In this document: positions 26,570 through 35,704 of the stretch, piece after piece
How the letters are laid out: each line of letters starts with the position of its first letter
Numbering within the stretch: position 1 is the first letter of the stretch
NCBI RefSeq assembly: GCF_011752975.1
Contig: NZ_VWWP01000007.1
Span: forward strand, 62,001 to 126,000
Length of the DNA stretch: 64,000 bases
Direction: 5' to 3'
Source of the DNA: Chryseobacterium sp. Tr-659
GTDB taxonomy: Bacteria > Bacteroidota > Bacteroidia > Flavobacteriales > Weeksellaceae
Notes under the pieces: generated by a model
Database searches by the model: none
The model's input: only the letters and a program-made list of their open reading frames with translations
What the model was told of the DNA's origin: nothing
Program-made: the position numbers and the translations under genes

Positions 26570-28039
26570 ATGAACAAAAGTTATTTTTTTTCCCTTCTGG
26601 GCTTATTTTTCTTTAGTATCGGAAGTGCTCAAAATTATAAAAAGCCACTGGTATCCGCCATTAAAGAAGCCGATCTTCGTAAAGATATGTATGAACTGGC
26701 TGCCGATCAGTTCTGGGGCCGGGAAGCAGGAACTTTAGATGAACTGAAAGTTTCCATGTGGCTAGCTGATAAAGCCAAGGAGGCCGGAATGAAACCTGCC
26801 GGAGACAATGGAACATTTTTCCAGTTCTTTGACATGTACAGACATCAAATCATTCCTCAAAGCAGTATGAAAATTGGAGGTAACAACCTGAAATTATGGA
26901 ATGATTTTCTGGTCTCGGAACCTGTTAATGCTTCTGTGGATGCAGACATCATCTATGCAGGAAATGCTGAACCTGAAGATCTGTCTAAGCTGAATATCAA
27001 AGGAAAAGTACTGGCTGTAAATGCTTCTGATAAAAATATCTCGAAGGACATGACACTTTTCGTAAGAAGATATCCTGGATTTGTACGAACGAAATATTAT
27101 AACAAAGCTTTTGAGCTTGGAGCAAAAGCCATTATTTTCATTACGGATGATATTTCCGAGCAAAGCTGGGTAGAAGTGCTTCCTCAGATGACAAGAGGCA
27201 GTTATGGTGTAGAAGGGCTAAGAGAAAAGATCACCAATAATATTCCTGTTTTATGGATCAAAAGAGATCATGCAGACTGGGTAAAAAACAATCCTAAGAT
27301 TTCCCTGAACCTGATCACTGAAACCTACAAATACCCTTCAGTAAACATCATTGGAAAAATAGAAGGAACCGATCCGGTTCTTAAAAATGAATATGTTCTC
27401 CTCAGCGGGCATCAGGATCACGACGGGATAAGACATCCTGTAAAAAATGATACGATTTACAATGGTGCTGACGACAATGCCAGTACCTGTGTAGCGATGC
27501 TGGCCATGGCAAGAGCCTACAAAAAACAACCCGGAAAAAGAAGTATTCTGTTTGTGTTCCATGGTGCCGAAGAAAGAGGTTTGTTAGGTTCAAGATGGCA
27601 CGCTGCTCATCCTGTAGTTCCAAAAGAGAAAATTGCAGCAGTATTAAATGGTGATATGATCGGAAGAAATGATAATAATGAAGCGGCTTTATTGGGAGGA
27701 AATGCTCCTCATAAGAATTCGGAAGAGCTTGTAAAAATGGCGGAAGAAGCCAATAATGAAAGTACAAAATTCAAGTACCTGAAAGATTGGGATTCTCCGA
27801 GCCACGCTGAATATTTCTATTTCAGAAGTGATCATCTTCCGTATGCTAAAATCGGAATTCCTGCTGTATTTTTTACGAGTGTACTGCATGATCAGTATCA
27901 TACTCCTCAGGATGAATCTGAAAACATCAATTATAAAAAGCTGTATAAAATGACTGAATGGATGTACAGAACATCCTGGAAGGTGGCTAATGAAACTGAG
28001 CGGCCGAAGGTAATTTCCAACTTTTCGCTTGAAAGATAG
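26570..28039 (+). CDS. Secreted M28-family zinc peptidase
   Basis: 489 residues with a signal peptide (MNKSYFFSLLGLFFFSIGSAQ). A protease-associated-like insert occupies roughly 120-255. The M28 di-zinc site is complete: H281 and D283 in SGHQDHDG, D301 in NGADDNAS, the catalytic pair E334-E335 in HGAEERGLLG, D362 in NGDMIG and a C-terminal His in HDQYHTPQDE (H444). Enzymes of this family are aminopeptidases or carboxypeptidases that cut small residues from peptides. Starts 8 bp after the small unknown gene and ends before the bidirectional terminator. Confidence 0.93.
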   Translation: MNKSYFFSLLGLFFFSIGSAQNYKKPLVSAIKEADLRKDMYELAADQFWGREAGTLDELKVSMWLADKAKEAGMKPAGDNGTFFQFFDMYRHQIIPQSSMKIGGNNLKLWNDFLVSEPVNASVDADIIYAGNAEPEDLSKLNIKGKVLAVNASDKNISKDMTLFVRRYPGFVRTKYYNKAFELGAKAIIFITDDISEQSWVEVLPQMTRGSYGVEGLREKITNNIPVLWIKRDHADWVKNNPKISLNLITETYKYPSVNIIGKIEGTDPVLKNEYVLLSGHQDHDGIRHPVKNDTIYNGADDNASTCVAMLAMARAYKKQPGKRSILFVFHGAEERGLLGSRWHAAHPVVPKEKIAAVLNGDMIGRNDNNEAALLGGNAPHKNSEELVKMAEEANNESTKFKYLKDWDSPSHAEYFYFRSDHLPYAKIGIPAVFFTSVLHDQYHTPQDESENINYKKLYKMTEWMYRTSWKVANETERPKVISNFSLER

Positions 28040-28093
28040 GGTATAAAATTCATCCATTATTTTGCAGAGCCTTCATAAGAGATAAATAAAAAA

Positions 28094-28118
28094 GCTTCAC
28101 AGATTGTGAAGCCTTTTT
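28094..28118. terminator. Bidirectional terminator, end of the ilv operon and of the M28 gene
   Basis: Stem GCTTCACA / TGTGAAGC with loop GAT, flanked by AAAAAA on the left and TTTTTT on the right, so it works both ways. Confidence 0.85.
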
Positions 28119-28211
28119 TCATCCTTGTGTTTTTAGAATCTACGAAAATTAAGTATTAAATCATTTGTGTTATATTGTTCCGAAAAAAGAAATCTTTTTT
28201 CGATCTGTTTT

Positions 28212-29474
28212 TTAGATAAGCAGATTCATCAGAGACGGATCATTGTTGAGATAGTTGACAAAGAAATCATACTGCTTCATTTTATTAATCAACGGTGAGA
28301 AATCTTCCTTCTGCTTTAAAGCAATCCCTACAACAGCAATTCCTTTCTCTTTTGAATTTTTCTGAGTGTATTCAAAATAAGTAATATCATCATCAGTTCC
28401 CAGCACATCCATTACAAAAGTTTTTAATGCTCCGGGACGCTGCGGAAATCTTACCAGGAAGTAATGTTTTAATCCGGCATACAGCAATGCTTTTTCCTTG
28501 ATTTCTTCCATCCGGGTAATATCATTATTGCTTCCGCTGATGATGCATACTACATTTTTTCCCTGTATTTCATCTTTGTATTTTTCCAGTGCGGTAACTG
28601 ATAATGCTCCGGCTGGCTCCACTACAATGGCATCTTTATTATACAAGGACAATATGGTTTCGCATACAGATCCTTCATCTACCGTTACCATATCATACAG
28701 TACATTTTTACAGTGTTCGAACGTGAGTTCACCCACCTGCTGCACTGCTGCACCATCTACAAACCGGCTTATCTTTTCCAGAAGAACGGGCTTTCCTTTT
28801 TCAATAGCTTTTTTCATACTTGCCGCTGCTGAAGGTTCTACCCCGATGATCCTGGTATGTGGAGACAATTCCTTAAATACGGAACAGATCCCTGCCGCCA
28901 GCCCTCCGCCACCTATCGGTACAAAAAGATAATCGACTGAGTTTTCTGCCTGCTCCAGGATTTCCAATGCAGTTGTCGCCTGCCCTTCAATGATCGCCGG
29001 ATCATCAAAGGGATGAATAAATGCGCTGTCGTGGTCTTTGCAAAACCTCATCGCGGCATCTTTTGCAGCATCAAATGTGTCTCCGTACAGAACAACATCA
29101 ATATAACTTCCTCCGAACATTTTTACCTGCTCCAGCTTTTGTCCGGGTGTTGGCAAAGGCATAAAAATGGTTCCTTTCACCTTCATGGTATGGCATGCAA
29201 AAGCAACTCCCTGAGCGTGGTTTCCTGCACTGGCACAAACAACTCCTTTCTCAAGCTCTTCGCGGGACATGGTTGCCATTTTATTATATGCTCCTCTGAT
29301 CTTGTAAGATCTTACCCTCTGAAGGTCTTCTCTTTTAAAACTTATATTGGAATTATAAATTCCTGACAGGTTATTATTGACAGCTAAAGGAGTTCTTACC
29401 ACAACATTTCTCAGTCTTTCCTCCGCTTTATAGACATTCTCCAAAACGGGGGAACACGTTTCCTCTTTCATCAT
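28212..29474 (-). CDS. ilvA: Threonine ammonia-lyase (threonine deaminase)
   Basis: 420 residues, PLP-dependent; makes 2-oxobutanoate from threonine, the first step to isoleucine. The PLP lysine is K58 in SYKIRGAYNK; the glycine-rich phosphate loop is IGGGGLAAG. The C-terminal part (after about 330) holds one ACT-like regulatory region (FLVRFPQRPGALKTFV), shorter than the double domain of E. coli IlvA. Start may be Met1 (29474) or Met2. Last gene of the ilv operon: it starts 13 bp after ilvC and ends before the bidirectional terminator. Confidence 0.96.
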   Translation of the reverse strand: MMKEETCSPVLENVYKAEERLRNVVVRTPLAVNNNLSGIYNSNISFKREDLQRVRSYKIRGAYNKMATMSREELEKGVVCASAGNHAQGVAFACHTMKVKGTIFMPLPTPGQKLEQVKMFGGSYIDVVLYGDTFDAAKDAAMRFCKDHDSAFIHPFDDPAIIEGQATTALEILEQAENSVDYLFVPIGGGGLAAGICSVFKELSPHTRIIGVEPSAAASMKKAIEKGKPVLLEKISRFVDGAAVQQVGELTFEHCKNVLYDMVTVDEGSVCETILSLYNKDAIVVEPAGALSVTALEKYKDEIQGKNVVCIISGSNNDITRMEEIKEKALLYAGLKHYFLVRFPQRPGALKTFVMDVLGTDDDITYFEYTQKNSKEKGIAVVGIALKQKEDFSPLINKMKQYDFFVNYLNNDPSLMNLLI

Positions 29475-29487
29475 TGTTATTATTGGT

Positions 29488-30534
29488 TTAGTTATTCTCC
29501 GGTCTCAGACTTCTTACGGTCTTTCCGGCCTGCCACATTTCACTTTCCCTTAATTCGGTAAGTTCTACTTCCAGCTTTTCTCTGTAATCAGGTTTGCTGT
29601 TGCTGTCGATGGATCTTTGTGCTTCGTTTCCTTTGGCAACATTATCATATAGTTCTTCAAATAAAGGAGAAGTAGCATCTCTGAAACGCTTCCACCAGTC
29701 CAATGCACCTCTCTGTGCTGTTGTACTGCAATTGGCGTACATCCAATCCATTCCGTTTTCTGCAACCAGTGGCATTAATGACTGAGTTAGTTCTTCTACG
29801 GTTTCATTGAATGCTTCTGAAGGGCTGTGTCCATTTTTTCTCAGCACATCATATTGTGCGGCAAATATTCCCTGTACGGCTCCCATCAATGTTCCACGTT
29901 CTCCTGCAAGGTCGCTGTATACTTCTTTTTTAAAATCGGTTTCAAACAGATAACCACTTCCAATTGCTATTCCCAAAGCGGTAACTCTGTCCCTTGCTTT
30001 TCCTGTAGCATCCTGATAAACGGCAAAACTGCTATTTAGCCCTCTGTCCTGCAAAAACATTCTTCTTAACGATGTTCCTGAACCTTTAGGAGCTACAAGA
30101 AATACATCTACGTCAGCTGGAGGAACAATTCCTGTACGTTCATTGAAGGTAATTCCGAAACCATGGGAGAAATACAGTGCTTTTCCGGGAGTCAGATGTT
30201 GTTTTACTTTTGGCCAGTATTCGATCTGTGCGGCATCACTCAACAGGTAGCAGATGATGGTTCCTTTTTGCAGCGCTTCTTCAATTTCAAATAAGGTTTC
30301 ACCAGGAACAAATCCGTCTGCTACTGCTTTATCCCATGATTTGGAGTTCTTCCTCTGCCCTACAATCACGTTAATTCCGTTATCTTTCTGATTAAGGGCC
30401 TGCCCCGGTCCCTGTACTCCATATCCTATTACTGCTACCACTTCATCTTTTAATACTTCCTGGGCTTTTTTTAATGGAAACTCTTCTCTTGTTACTACGT
30501 TTTCCTCTACTCCGCCAAAATTTAATCTTGCCAT
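29488..30534 (-). CDS. ilvC: Ketol-acid reductoisomerase
   Basis: 348 residues, class I (short) enzyme, converting acetolactate or acetohydroxybutyrate to the dihydroxy acids with NAD(P)H and Mg. The nucleotide motif is AVIGYGVQGPGQALN and the following loop GQRKNSKSW, with Arg, Lys and Ser residues, is expected to prefer NADPH. The knotted C-terminal domain carries the metal ligands in LAGERGTLMGAVQG and NETVEEL. Operon order is ilvN, ilvC, ilvA, with 86 bp before it. Confidence 0.97.
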   Translation of the reverse strand: MARLNFGGVEENVVTREEFPLKKAQEVLKDEVVAVIGYGVQGPGQALNQKDNGINVIVGQRKNSKSWDKAVADGFVPGETLFEIEEALQKGTIICYLLSDAAQIEYWPKVKQHLTPGKALYFSHGFGITFNERTGIVPPADVDVFLVAPKGSGTSLRRMFLQDRGLNSSFAVYQDATGKARDRVTALGIAIGSGYLFETDFKKEVYSDLAGERGTLMGAVQGIFAAQYDVLRKNGHSPSEAFNETVEELTQSLMPLVAENGMDWMYANCSTTAQRGALDWWKRFRDATSPLFEELYDNVAKGNEAQRSIDSNSKPDYREKLEVELTELRESEMWQAGKTVRSLRPENN

Positions 30535-30620
30535 TTTTTTGATTTTATTTATTATTATTTATCTGATTATGAAACGGTTTAAACTATTATTTTTAAGTTT
30601 AAACGACTTTAATGGTATGC

Positions 30621-30902
30621 TTAACTCGCATATTCTACTACCGTAAGATTCGGGCTTCTATGATAATGAACCTCCAGAACATCTACCTGCTTTTCCATCT
30701 GGCGGGTGATTTTCTGAACTGACTCTTCGGTTTCTTTAATAATGATTACAAACTTTTTTACTTTCTCAATTTCGGAAGGACCTGCATTGAAACTTACAAT
30801 AGAAATCCTTCTTCTTGAAAAAATAGCATTAATCCTGCTGATCAGCCCCAGATAATCTTCTGTATAGGCGGTAATGGTGTATTCTTTATGATCTGTTTTC
30901 AT
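30621..30902 (-). CDS. ilvN: Acetolactate synthase small subunit, ACT domain only
   Basis: 93 residues, essentially a single ACT domain (EYTITAYTEDYLGLISRINAIFSRRRI and INIV-like second half). Typical IlvN is about 160 residues with a second domain, so this is short, closer to IlvM in size. It starts 13 bp after the ilvB stop. As regulatory subunit it should support the large subunit and bind a branched-chain amino acid; with only the ACT part, feedback behaviour may differ. Cotranscribed with ilvB and ilvC. Confidence 0.9.
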   Translation of the reverse strand: MKTDHKEYTITAYTEDYLGLISRINAIFSRRRISIVSFNAGPSEIEKVKKFVIIIKETEESVQKITRQMEKQVDVLEVHYHRSPNLTVVEYAS

Positions 30903-30914
30903 CTTTTTGATTTT

Positions 30915-32639
30915 TTAAAATTTATTATTCAAGACAATCTCCGACACACTCTTCCCCTGTGGAATCATCGGAAATACATTATGTTCTTTTCCTGTCATCA
31001 CTTCAAGAAGAAAAGCTCCTTTATGATCAAGCATATCATGAAGTGCTTCTTTTAAATCTTCTCTTTGTGTAACTTTTCTACCGGGAATACTATATCCCTT
31101 CGCTACCTGTACAAAATCAGGGCTCTGAATATCTACAAATGAATATCTCTCTTTATGAAACAACTCCTGCCACTGTCTTACCATTCCCAGGTAACAATTA
31201 TTAAGAATTAAAATCTTAACATCCGGACGATACTGCATGATGGTTCCTAATTCCTGAATATTCATCTGTGCACCTCCATCTCCCATTATAGCAATTACGG
31301 GACGGCTATTTTCTGCATAAGCAGCTCCCATAGCGGCAGGAAGACAGAATCCCATAGTCCCTAAACCACCACTTGTAATATTCGTGCGGGAATGTTTAAA
31401 GCGGGAATACCTGCAAGTTGCCATCTGGTGCTGTCCTACATCCGTTACAATTACAGCTTCACCGGCTGTCATTTCATTAAGATGACGAATCACTTCTCCC
31501 ATTGTAATCTCACCATCTGTAGGATAAAGTTCACTGTTGATCAGATTTATACTTTCAATCTCGTGACAGTCTTTAAATCTTTCAAGCCAATCCGGATGTT
31601 CTCCTTTTTCAATCATTGCTGTCAAAATAGGAAGTGTATGTTTACAGTTTCCAAGAACCGGTACATCAACTTTTACATTTTTATTGATTTCAGCTTTATC
31701 AATATCAAGATGAATAATCTTTGCCTGCTTTGCGTATTGATCCAGCCTGCCTGTAACACGGTCATCAAAACGCATCCCAACAGCAACCAATACATCACAT
31801 TCATTTGTTAAAATATTGGGCCCATAATTTCCGTGCATGCCCACCATTCCAACAGCTTGTGGGTGATCTGTAGGAATAGCGCTCATCCCTAAAACCGTCC
31901 ATGCTATCGGAACTCCTGCTTTCTCTGCAAATTCCAGGAACTCTTTTTCAGCTTTTCCCAACATAATCCCTTGCCCTGCAATAACAAATGGTTTCTTTGC
32001 TTCGTTGATCAGAGCAGCGGCTCTTTCAATATATTCCAAATCAGGAACGGGATCCGGTTTATAACTTCTTAATGAATGACATGGAGAATATCCTTTATAT
32101 GCGACAGATTGAAGCTGGGCATTTTTAGTTACATCAATCACGACCGGCCCCGGACGACCTGATTTTGCAATATAAAATGCTTTCGCCAGTACCTCAGGAA
32201 GCTCGTTGGCATCCGTTACCTGATAATTCCATTTGGTGACCGGACTTGTTATATTCATTACATCAATTTCCTGGAAGGCATCTGTTCCCAAAAGATGGTC
32301 AAAAACCTGTCCTGTAATGCATACCAAGGGCGTATTATCCAATAAAGCATCTGCTAATCCTGTAACAAGATTGGTAGCACCCGGTCCGCTGGTTGCTAAA
32401 ACCACTCCTGTTTCTCCTGATACTCTTGCTAATCCCTGTGCAGCATGTACTGCTGCCTGCTCATGACGTACCAGAATATGTTCCAGTTTTCCATGATAAT
32501 CATAAAGAGCATCATAAATAGGAATAATGGCACCTCCCGGATAGCCAAAAACCGTTTTTACACCTTCCTGAAGAAATGCTTCCAGGATTACCCGGCTTCC
32601 GCTAAGCTGTGTTTCTGTCGATAAATTTAAATTCTTCAT
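30915..32639 (-). CDS. ilvB: Acetolactate synthase large subunit
   Basis: 574 residues from the ATG at 32639 (MKNLNLSTETQLSGSRV), 12 bp after the ilvD stop; the frame is open upstream into ilvD but that part is not family-like. ThDP/FAD/Mg enzyme condensing pyruvate with itself or with 2-oxobutanoate. The catalytic Glu is E60 in VRHEQAAVHAAQG; the ThDP motif is GDGGAQMNIQELGT ... ILNNCYLG. Catalyses the shared step of Val/Leu/Ile synthesis together with the small subunit encoded next. Confidence 0.97.
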   Translation of the reverse strand: MKNLNLSTETQLSGSRVILEAFLQEGVKTVFGYPGGAIIPIYDALYDYHGKLEHILVRHEQAAVHAAQGLARVSGETGVVLATSGPGATNLVTGLADALLDNTPLVCITGQVFDHLLGTDAFQEIDVMNITSPVTKWNYQVTDANELPEVLAKAFYIAKSGRPGPVVIDVTKNAQLQSVAYKGYSPCHSLRSYKPDPVPDLEYIERAAALINEAKKPFVIAGQGIMLGKAEKEFLEFAEKAGVPIAWTVLGMSAIPTDHPQAVGMVGMHGNYGPNILTNECDVLVAVGMRFDDRVTGRLDQYAKQAKIIHLDIDKAEINKNVKVDVPVLGNCKHTLPILTAMIEKGEHPDWLERFKDCHEIESINLINSELYPTDGEITMGEVIRHLNEMTAGEAVIVTDVGQHQMATCRYSRFKHSRTNITSGGLGTMGFCLPAAMGAAYAENSRPVIAIMGDGGAQMNIQELGTIMQYRPDVKILILNNCYLGMVRQWQELFHKERYSFVDIQSPDFVQVAKGYSIPGRKVTQREDLKEALHDMLDHKGAFLLEVMTGKEHNVFPMIPQGKSVSEIVLNNKF

Positions 32640-32650
32640 GATGTTGGGTA

Positions 32651-34342
32651 TTATGAAATTTCGTCTGTAACACAACCTTCTGCGGCAGATGAAACAGTCA
32701 ATGCGTATTTATAAAGCAGTCCTTTCTTTACTTTCAAAGGAGGTTTCTGCCAGCCTTCTTTTCTTTGTTTAATTTCTTCTTCCGAAACTTTAAGCTGTAT
32801 GGTATTGTTAACAGCATCTATCTCGATAAGGTCATTATCTTTTACAAAAGCAATCAATCCTCCTTCGTGGGCTTCCGGAGTGATATGTCCTACTACAAAA
32901 CCATGGGTTCCTCCACTGAATCTTCCATCTGTAATTAAGGCAACACTGCTTCCTAAGCCTGCTCCTATAAGAGCACTGGTGGGTTTTAACATTTCCGGCA
33001 TTCCGGGAGCTCCTTTCGGTCCTTCATTGCGGATAACAATAACGTCTCCATGCTGTACTGTTCCATCCTGAATTCCTCTGATGAGATTTTTTTCGCCATC
33101 AAAGACACGGGCCTTTCCTACAAAACGCTCACCTTCTTTTCCTGTTATTTTGGCTACACTACCCTTTTCAGCAAGGTTTCCATATAATATTCTCAGATGC
33201 CCGGTAGCTTTCACAGGCTCAGACAGAGGTTTTATAATTTTCTGTTTATTAAAATCCAGATTCGGAACATCTTTCAGGTTTTCAGCCAATGTCTTTCCGG
33301 TAACGGTAAGGCAATCTCCGTGTAACAATCCTTCTTCCAGCAGATATTTCATAACAGCAGGTGTTCCTCCGTGTTCATGCAGATCCTGCATCAGATATTT
33401 TCCACTTGGTTTAAGGTCCGCCAATACAGGTGTGCAGTCGCTCATCTTTTGAAAATCATCCTGCGATAAAGCTACCCCTACACTTTTTGCCATTGCTATA
33501 AAATGCAGTACAGCATTGGTACTTCCACCAAGAACCACGATTAAACGGAGTGCATTTTCGAAAGCTTTCCGCGTCATGATATCAGAAGGTTTGATGTCTC
33601 TTTCCAATAATATTTTCAGATATTTTCCAGCCTCGTGGCATTCGTTCTGTTTTTCTTTGCTTAAAGCCGGATTGGATGAGGAATAAGGAAGACTCATGCC
33701 TAGTGCTTCTATTGCTGAAGCCATTGTATTGGCCGTATACATTCCACCACATGCCCCGGCTCCGGGACAGGAATTCTTTACCACGCCATCAAAATCTTCT
33801 TCTGTTATTTCTCCAGCTATCTTTTTGCCCAAAGCTTCAAAAGCTGAAACGATATTAAGCGGTTCTCCTTTATAACAGCCCGGAGCAATAGTACCTCCGT
33901 ACACCATGATGGATGGTCTGTCCAGTCTTCCCATTGCGATGATCGTTCCCGGCATATTTTTGTCACAGCCCGGCAGTGCAATTATTCCGTCATAATACTG
34001 AGCTCCACAGATGGCTTCAATACTGTCTGCAATTACATCGCGGCTTACCAGTGAATAACGCATTCCGTCTGTTCCGTTGCTCATTCCGTCGCTTACTCCA
34101 ATGGTATTGAATATCAAACCTGCCAGCCCGTGGTTCCAAGTCCCTTTTTTAACCATTTTTGCAAGATCATTGAGGTGCATATTGCAGGTATTTCCGTCAT
34201 AACCCATACTGGCGATTCCGACCTGTGCTTTATGCATATCTTCTTCTGTAAAACCTATTCCGTAAAGCATTGCTTTTGCAGCAGGCTGTTCTTTGTTTTG
34301 CGTGAATGTCTTTGAATATTTATTTAACATATTATCCTTCAT
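32651..34342 (-). CDS. ilvD: Dihydroxy-acid dehydratase
   Basis: 563 residues (558 if it starts at Met5, 34330). Iron-sulphur enzyme that dehydrates dihydroxy acids to the 2-oxo acids of Val and Ile. Cluster cysteines are C53 ([10 protein letters not shown]), C126 (PGCDKNMPG) and C198 ([17 protein letters not shown]). The C-terminal half includes [19 protein letters not shown]. Second gene of the operon; 167 bp separates it from ilvE, with a TAGTTTTG box inside that gap which could serve as a secondary promoter. Confidence 0.97.
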   Translation of the reverse strand: MKDNMLNKYSKTFTQNKEQPAAKAMLYGIGFTEEDMHKAQVGIASMGYDGNTCNMHLNDLAKMVKKGTWNHGLAGLIFNTIGVSDGMSNGTDGMRYSLVSRDVIADSIEAICGAQYYDGIIALPGCDKNMPGTIIAMGRLDRPSIMVYGGTIAPGCYKGEPLNIVSAFEALGKKIAGEITEEDFDGVVKNSCPGAGACGGMYTANTMASAIEALGMSLPYSSSNPALSKEKQNECHEAGKYLKILLERDIKPSDIMTRKAFENALRLIVVLGGSTNAVLHFIAMAKSVGVALSQDDFQKMSDCTPVLADLKPSGKYLMQDLHEHGGTPAVMKYLLEEGLLHGDCLTVTGKTLAENLKDVPNLDFNKQKIIKPLSEPVKATGHLRILYGNLAEKGSVAKITGKEGERFVGKARVFDGEKNLIRGIQDGTVQHGDVIVIRNEGPKGAPGMPEMLKPTSALIGAGLGSSVALITDGRFSGGTHGFVVGHITPEAHEGGLIAFVKDNDLIEIDAVNNTIQLKVSEEEIKQRKEGWQKPPLKVKKGLLYKYALTVSSAAEGCVTDEIS

Positions 34343-34393
34343 TTGCGGTTCTTCTCTTTTCTTTTAAATGAAATTCTTTATTTAATTTTCATC

Positions 34394-34401
34394 CAAAACT
34401 A
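34394..34401 (-). promoter_or_regulatory. Possible internal -7 box before ilvD
   Basis: TAGTTTTG on the minus strand, an exact TAnnTTTG match, about 50 bp before the ilvD start. No TTG at the right spacing, so it may be chance in AT-rich DNA. If active it would bypass the attenuators for ilvD onwards. Confidence 0.3.
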
Positions 34402-34509
34402 CAGCTTGTAATATTTTTTTCATTTCCAACTTTCCTGAAAACTACAATATCCAATTGTCTGAAAAACAGATTTATTTATTTAATAATCAGCTATTTAAGT
34501 TTTAAAAAT

Positions 34510-35382
34510 TTACAATGACAAAACTCTTACCCGTTTTAAATATGCCTGCTGTACTTTTTCACTTGCTGTACCTTCCCAGGGTTTTGTAAAAGGAACATCA
34601 TCCAGTGAATCCAGAGCTACAATTTCTGCAGCGGTACCACAGAAAAAACCAGCATCTGCACCCCGCATTTCTTCTGGTTTAAAGAAGGTTTCTTTTACCG
34701 GAATGTTAAGCTCTTTACATAGTTCAAAAACTGTCTGTCTCGTAATTCCAGGGAGAATGCTTCCTTTTGCAGGGGTAAATAATGTTCCCTCTTTTTCATA
34801 AAAAACATTCGCTCCCGAACTCTCCGCTACATTGCCATTTTCATCAAGTACCAAAGCTTCATCATAGCCTTTGTCTTTGGCATCCTGACAAGCAAGGATA
34901 GAATTTACATAGTGACCGCCTACTTTTGCTTCTACTTTAAAAGCTTTAGGATTGGGGCGTTGAAAAGGAGATGTCATGATCTTCATTTTGTCTGCCAGAT
35001 AGCCGTTATTCCATTCCCAGGCAAGAAGAGACAAGTACGATTTTTGTCCCTTTGAAAGTGACATATTAGGAGAACATGTAACCAACGGACGGATATAAGC
35101 ATCAGAAAATCCGTTTCTTTCTAACAGCTCGTAAGTAAGATCCGTAAGTTCATCTACTGAATAATCGAAAGGAATATGCATAAGTTCTGCGGATCTTTTT
35201 AATCTTTCGTAGTGTTCTCTGGCTTTAAAAATCCTGGTTCCGTTTTCTGTACTGTAGGATTTTATTCCTTCAAAAACAGAGTAACCGTAATGGAGAGATT
35301 GCCCGTAAAGATCTGTTCCTGCTTCCTTAGCCTTCATAAATTTTCCATCAAAGAAGATGATCGTGTCGTTGTTGTAATACAT
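34510..35382 (-). CDS. ilvE: Branched-chain amino acid aminotransferase
   Basis: 290 residues, fold-type IV PLP enzyme that makes Val, Leu and Ile from their 2-oxo acids with glutamate. The N-terminus shows FDGKFMKAKEAGTDLYG and the loop SVFEGIKSY; the PLP lysine is K153 in AKVGGHYVNS, and the phosphate-binding loop follows in VAESSGANVF. First structural gene of the ilv operon and directly downstream (41 bp) of the second leader-peptide terminator. Closest homologues could also be D-amino acid aminotransferases, but the operon and K153 context favour IlvE. Confidence 0.95.
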   Translation of the reverse strand: MYYNNDTIIFFDGKFMKAKEAGTDLYGQSLHYGYSVFEGIKSYSTENGTRIFKAREHYERLKRSAELMHIPFDYSVDELTDLTYELLERNGFSDAYIRPLVTCSPNMSLSKGQKSYLSLLAWEWNNGYLADKMKIMTSPFQRPNPKAFKVEAKVGGHYVNSILACQDAKDKGYDEALVLDENGNVAESSGANVFYEKEGTLFTPAKGSILPGITRQTVFELCKELNIPVKETFFKPEEMRGADAGFFCGTAAEIVALDSLDDVPFTKPWEGTASEKVQQAYLKRVRVLSL

Positions 35383-35422
35383 GTTATAGTGGTTTAAATT
35401 TTAACAAAAGGGAATAAAAAAA

Positions 35423-35445
35423 GCCCTCTCACATTGTGAGAGGGC
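35423..35445 (-). terminator. ilv attenuator 2: intrinsic terminator
   Basis: Minus-strand stem GCCCTCTCAC / GTGAGAGGGC, 10 bp perfect, loop AAT, then seven T. It lies 41 bp before ilvE. Its 5' arm is complementary to the end of leader peptide 2 (35476-35482), which allows an alternative antiterminator pairing. Confidence 0.9.
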
Positions 35446-35475
35446 CGAAATATATGTACAGTCATATACCTTCCT

Positions 35476-35482
35476 TCTCACA
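35476..35482 (-). promoter_or_regulatory. Antiterminator segment of ilv attenuator 2
   Basis: UGUGAGA in the RNA, overlapping the leader stop codon UGA, pairs exactly with UCUCACA in the 5' arm of the terminator (35435-35441); two further G-C pairs form past a bulged A. A ribosome that finishes the leader covers this segment and lets the terminator form; one stalled at the Ile/Val run leaves it free. Confidence 0.7.
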
Positions 35483-35534
35483 GACGCAAGGGAATAATAA
35501 TGACGATAATAATTACTGCTACTAACTGATACAT
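35478..35534 (-). CDS. ilv leader peptide 2 (Ile/Val-rich)
   Basis: Eighteen codons reading MYQLVAVIIIVIIIPLRL, stop TGA. Six Ile, three Val and three Leu make up two thirds of it, with VAVIIIVIII in one run. Too short for a normal protein and followed after 33 bp by a strong terminator, it has the design of an amino-acid attenuation leader sensing charged tRNA-Ile (and Val/Leu). No Shine-Dalgarno site is visible, as usual in this phylum. It is made only from transcripts that pass the first attenuator. Confidence 0.85.
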   Translation of the reverse strand: MYQLVAVIIIVIIIPLRL

Positions 35535-35566
35535 ATGCTGTACAAATAAAAAATTAAAAACAAAAA

Positions 35567-35590
35567 GGCCGCTTCAAATATGAAACGGCC
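35567..35590 (-). terminator. ilv attenuator 1: intrinsic terminator
   Basis: Minus-strand stem GGCCGTTTCA / TGAAGCGGCC (one T-G wobble), loop TATT, followed by TTTTTGTTTTT. It follows leader peptide 1 by 26 bp. The 5' arm GCCGTTTC pairs alternatively with GAAACGGC inside the leader ORF. Confidence 0.88.
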
Positions 35591-35616
35591 TGTATATAAT
35601 TTAAATTAAAATCTAT

Positions 35617-35700
35617 TTAAAATGCCGTTTCCTTACTGTTGTAAATGACAACAGCAGCAATAGAAATGACAATAATATTTTTCTGATTCTTAAAATCCAT
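35617..35700 (-). CDS. ilv leader peptide 1 (Ile/Val-rich)
   Basis: Twenty-seven codons from the ATG at 35700. The N-terminus is MDFKNQKN, the middle IIVISIAAVVIY carries five Ile and three Val, and the end is NSKETAF before TAA. The ORF sits directly behind a promoter and before a terminator hairpin. Codons 24-26 (GAA ACG GCA) form the segment that can pair with the terminator. Ribosomes slowed at the Ile/Val codons would leave it free. It is not long enough to be a gene of other kind and has no known homologue I can name. Confidence 0.82.
   Translation of the reverse strand: MDFKNQKNIIVISIAAVVIYNSKETAF
35624..35631 (-). promoter_or_regulatory. Antiterminator segment of ilv attenuator 1
   Basis: GAAACGGC within the last codons of leader 1 is the exact reverse complement of GCCGTTTC in the 5' arm of terminator 1 (35582-35589): an 8-bp perfect alternative stem. 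Confidence 0.7.
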
Positions 35701-35704
35701 GTTG

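Noticed and set aside
34343..34509. Third attenuator in the gap between ilvE and ilvD
   Set aside because: No short Ile/Val/Leu-rich ORF and no hairpin with a T run; only a possible internal promoter box.
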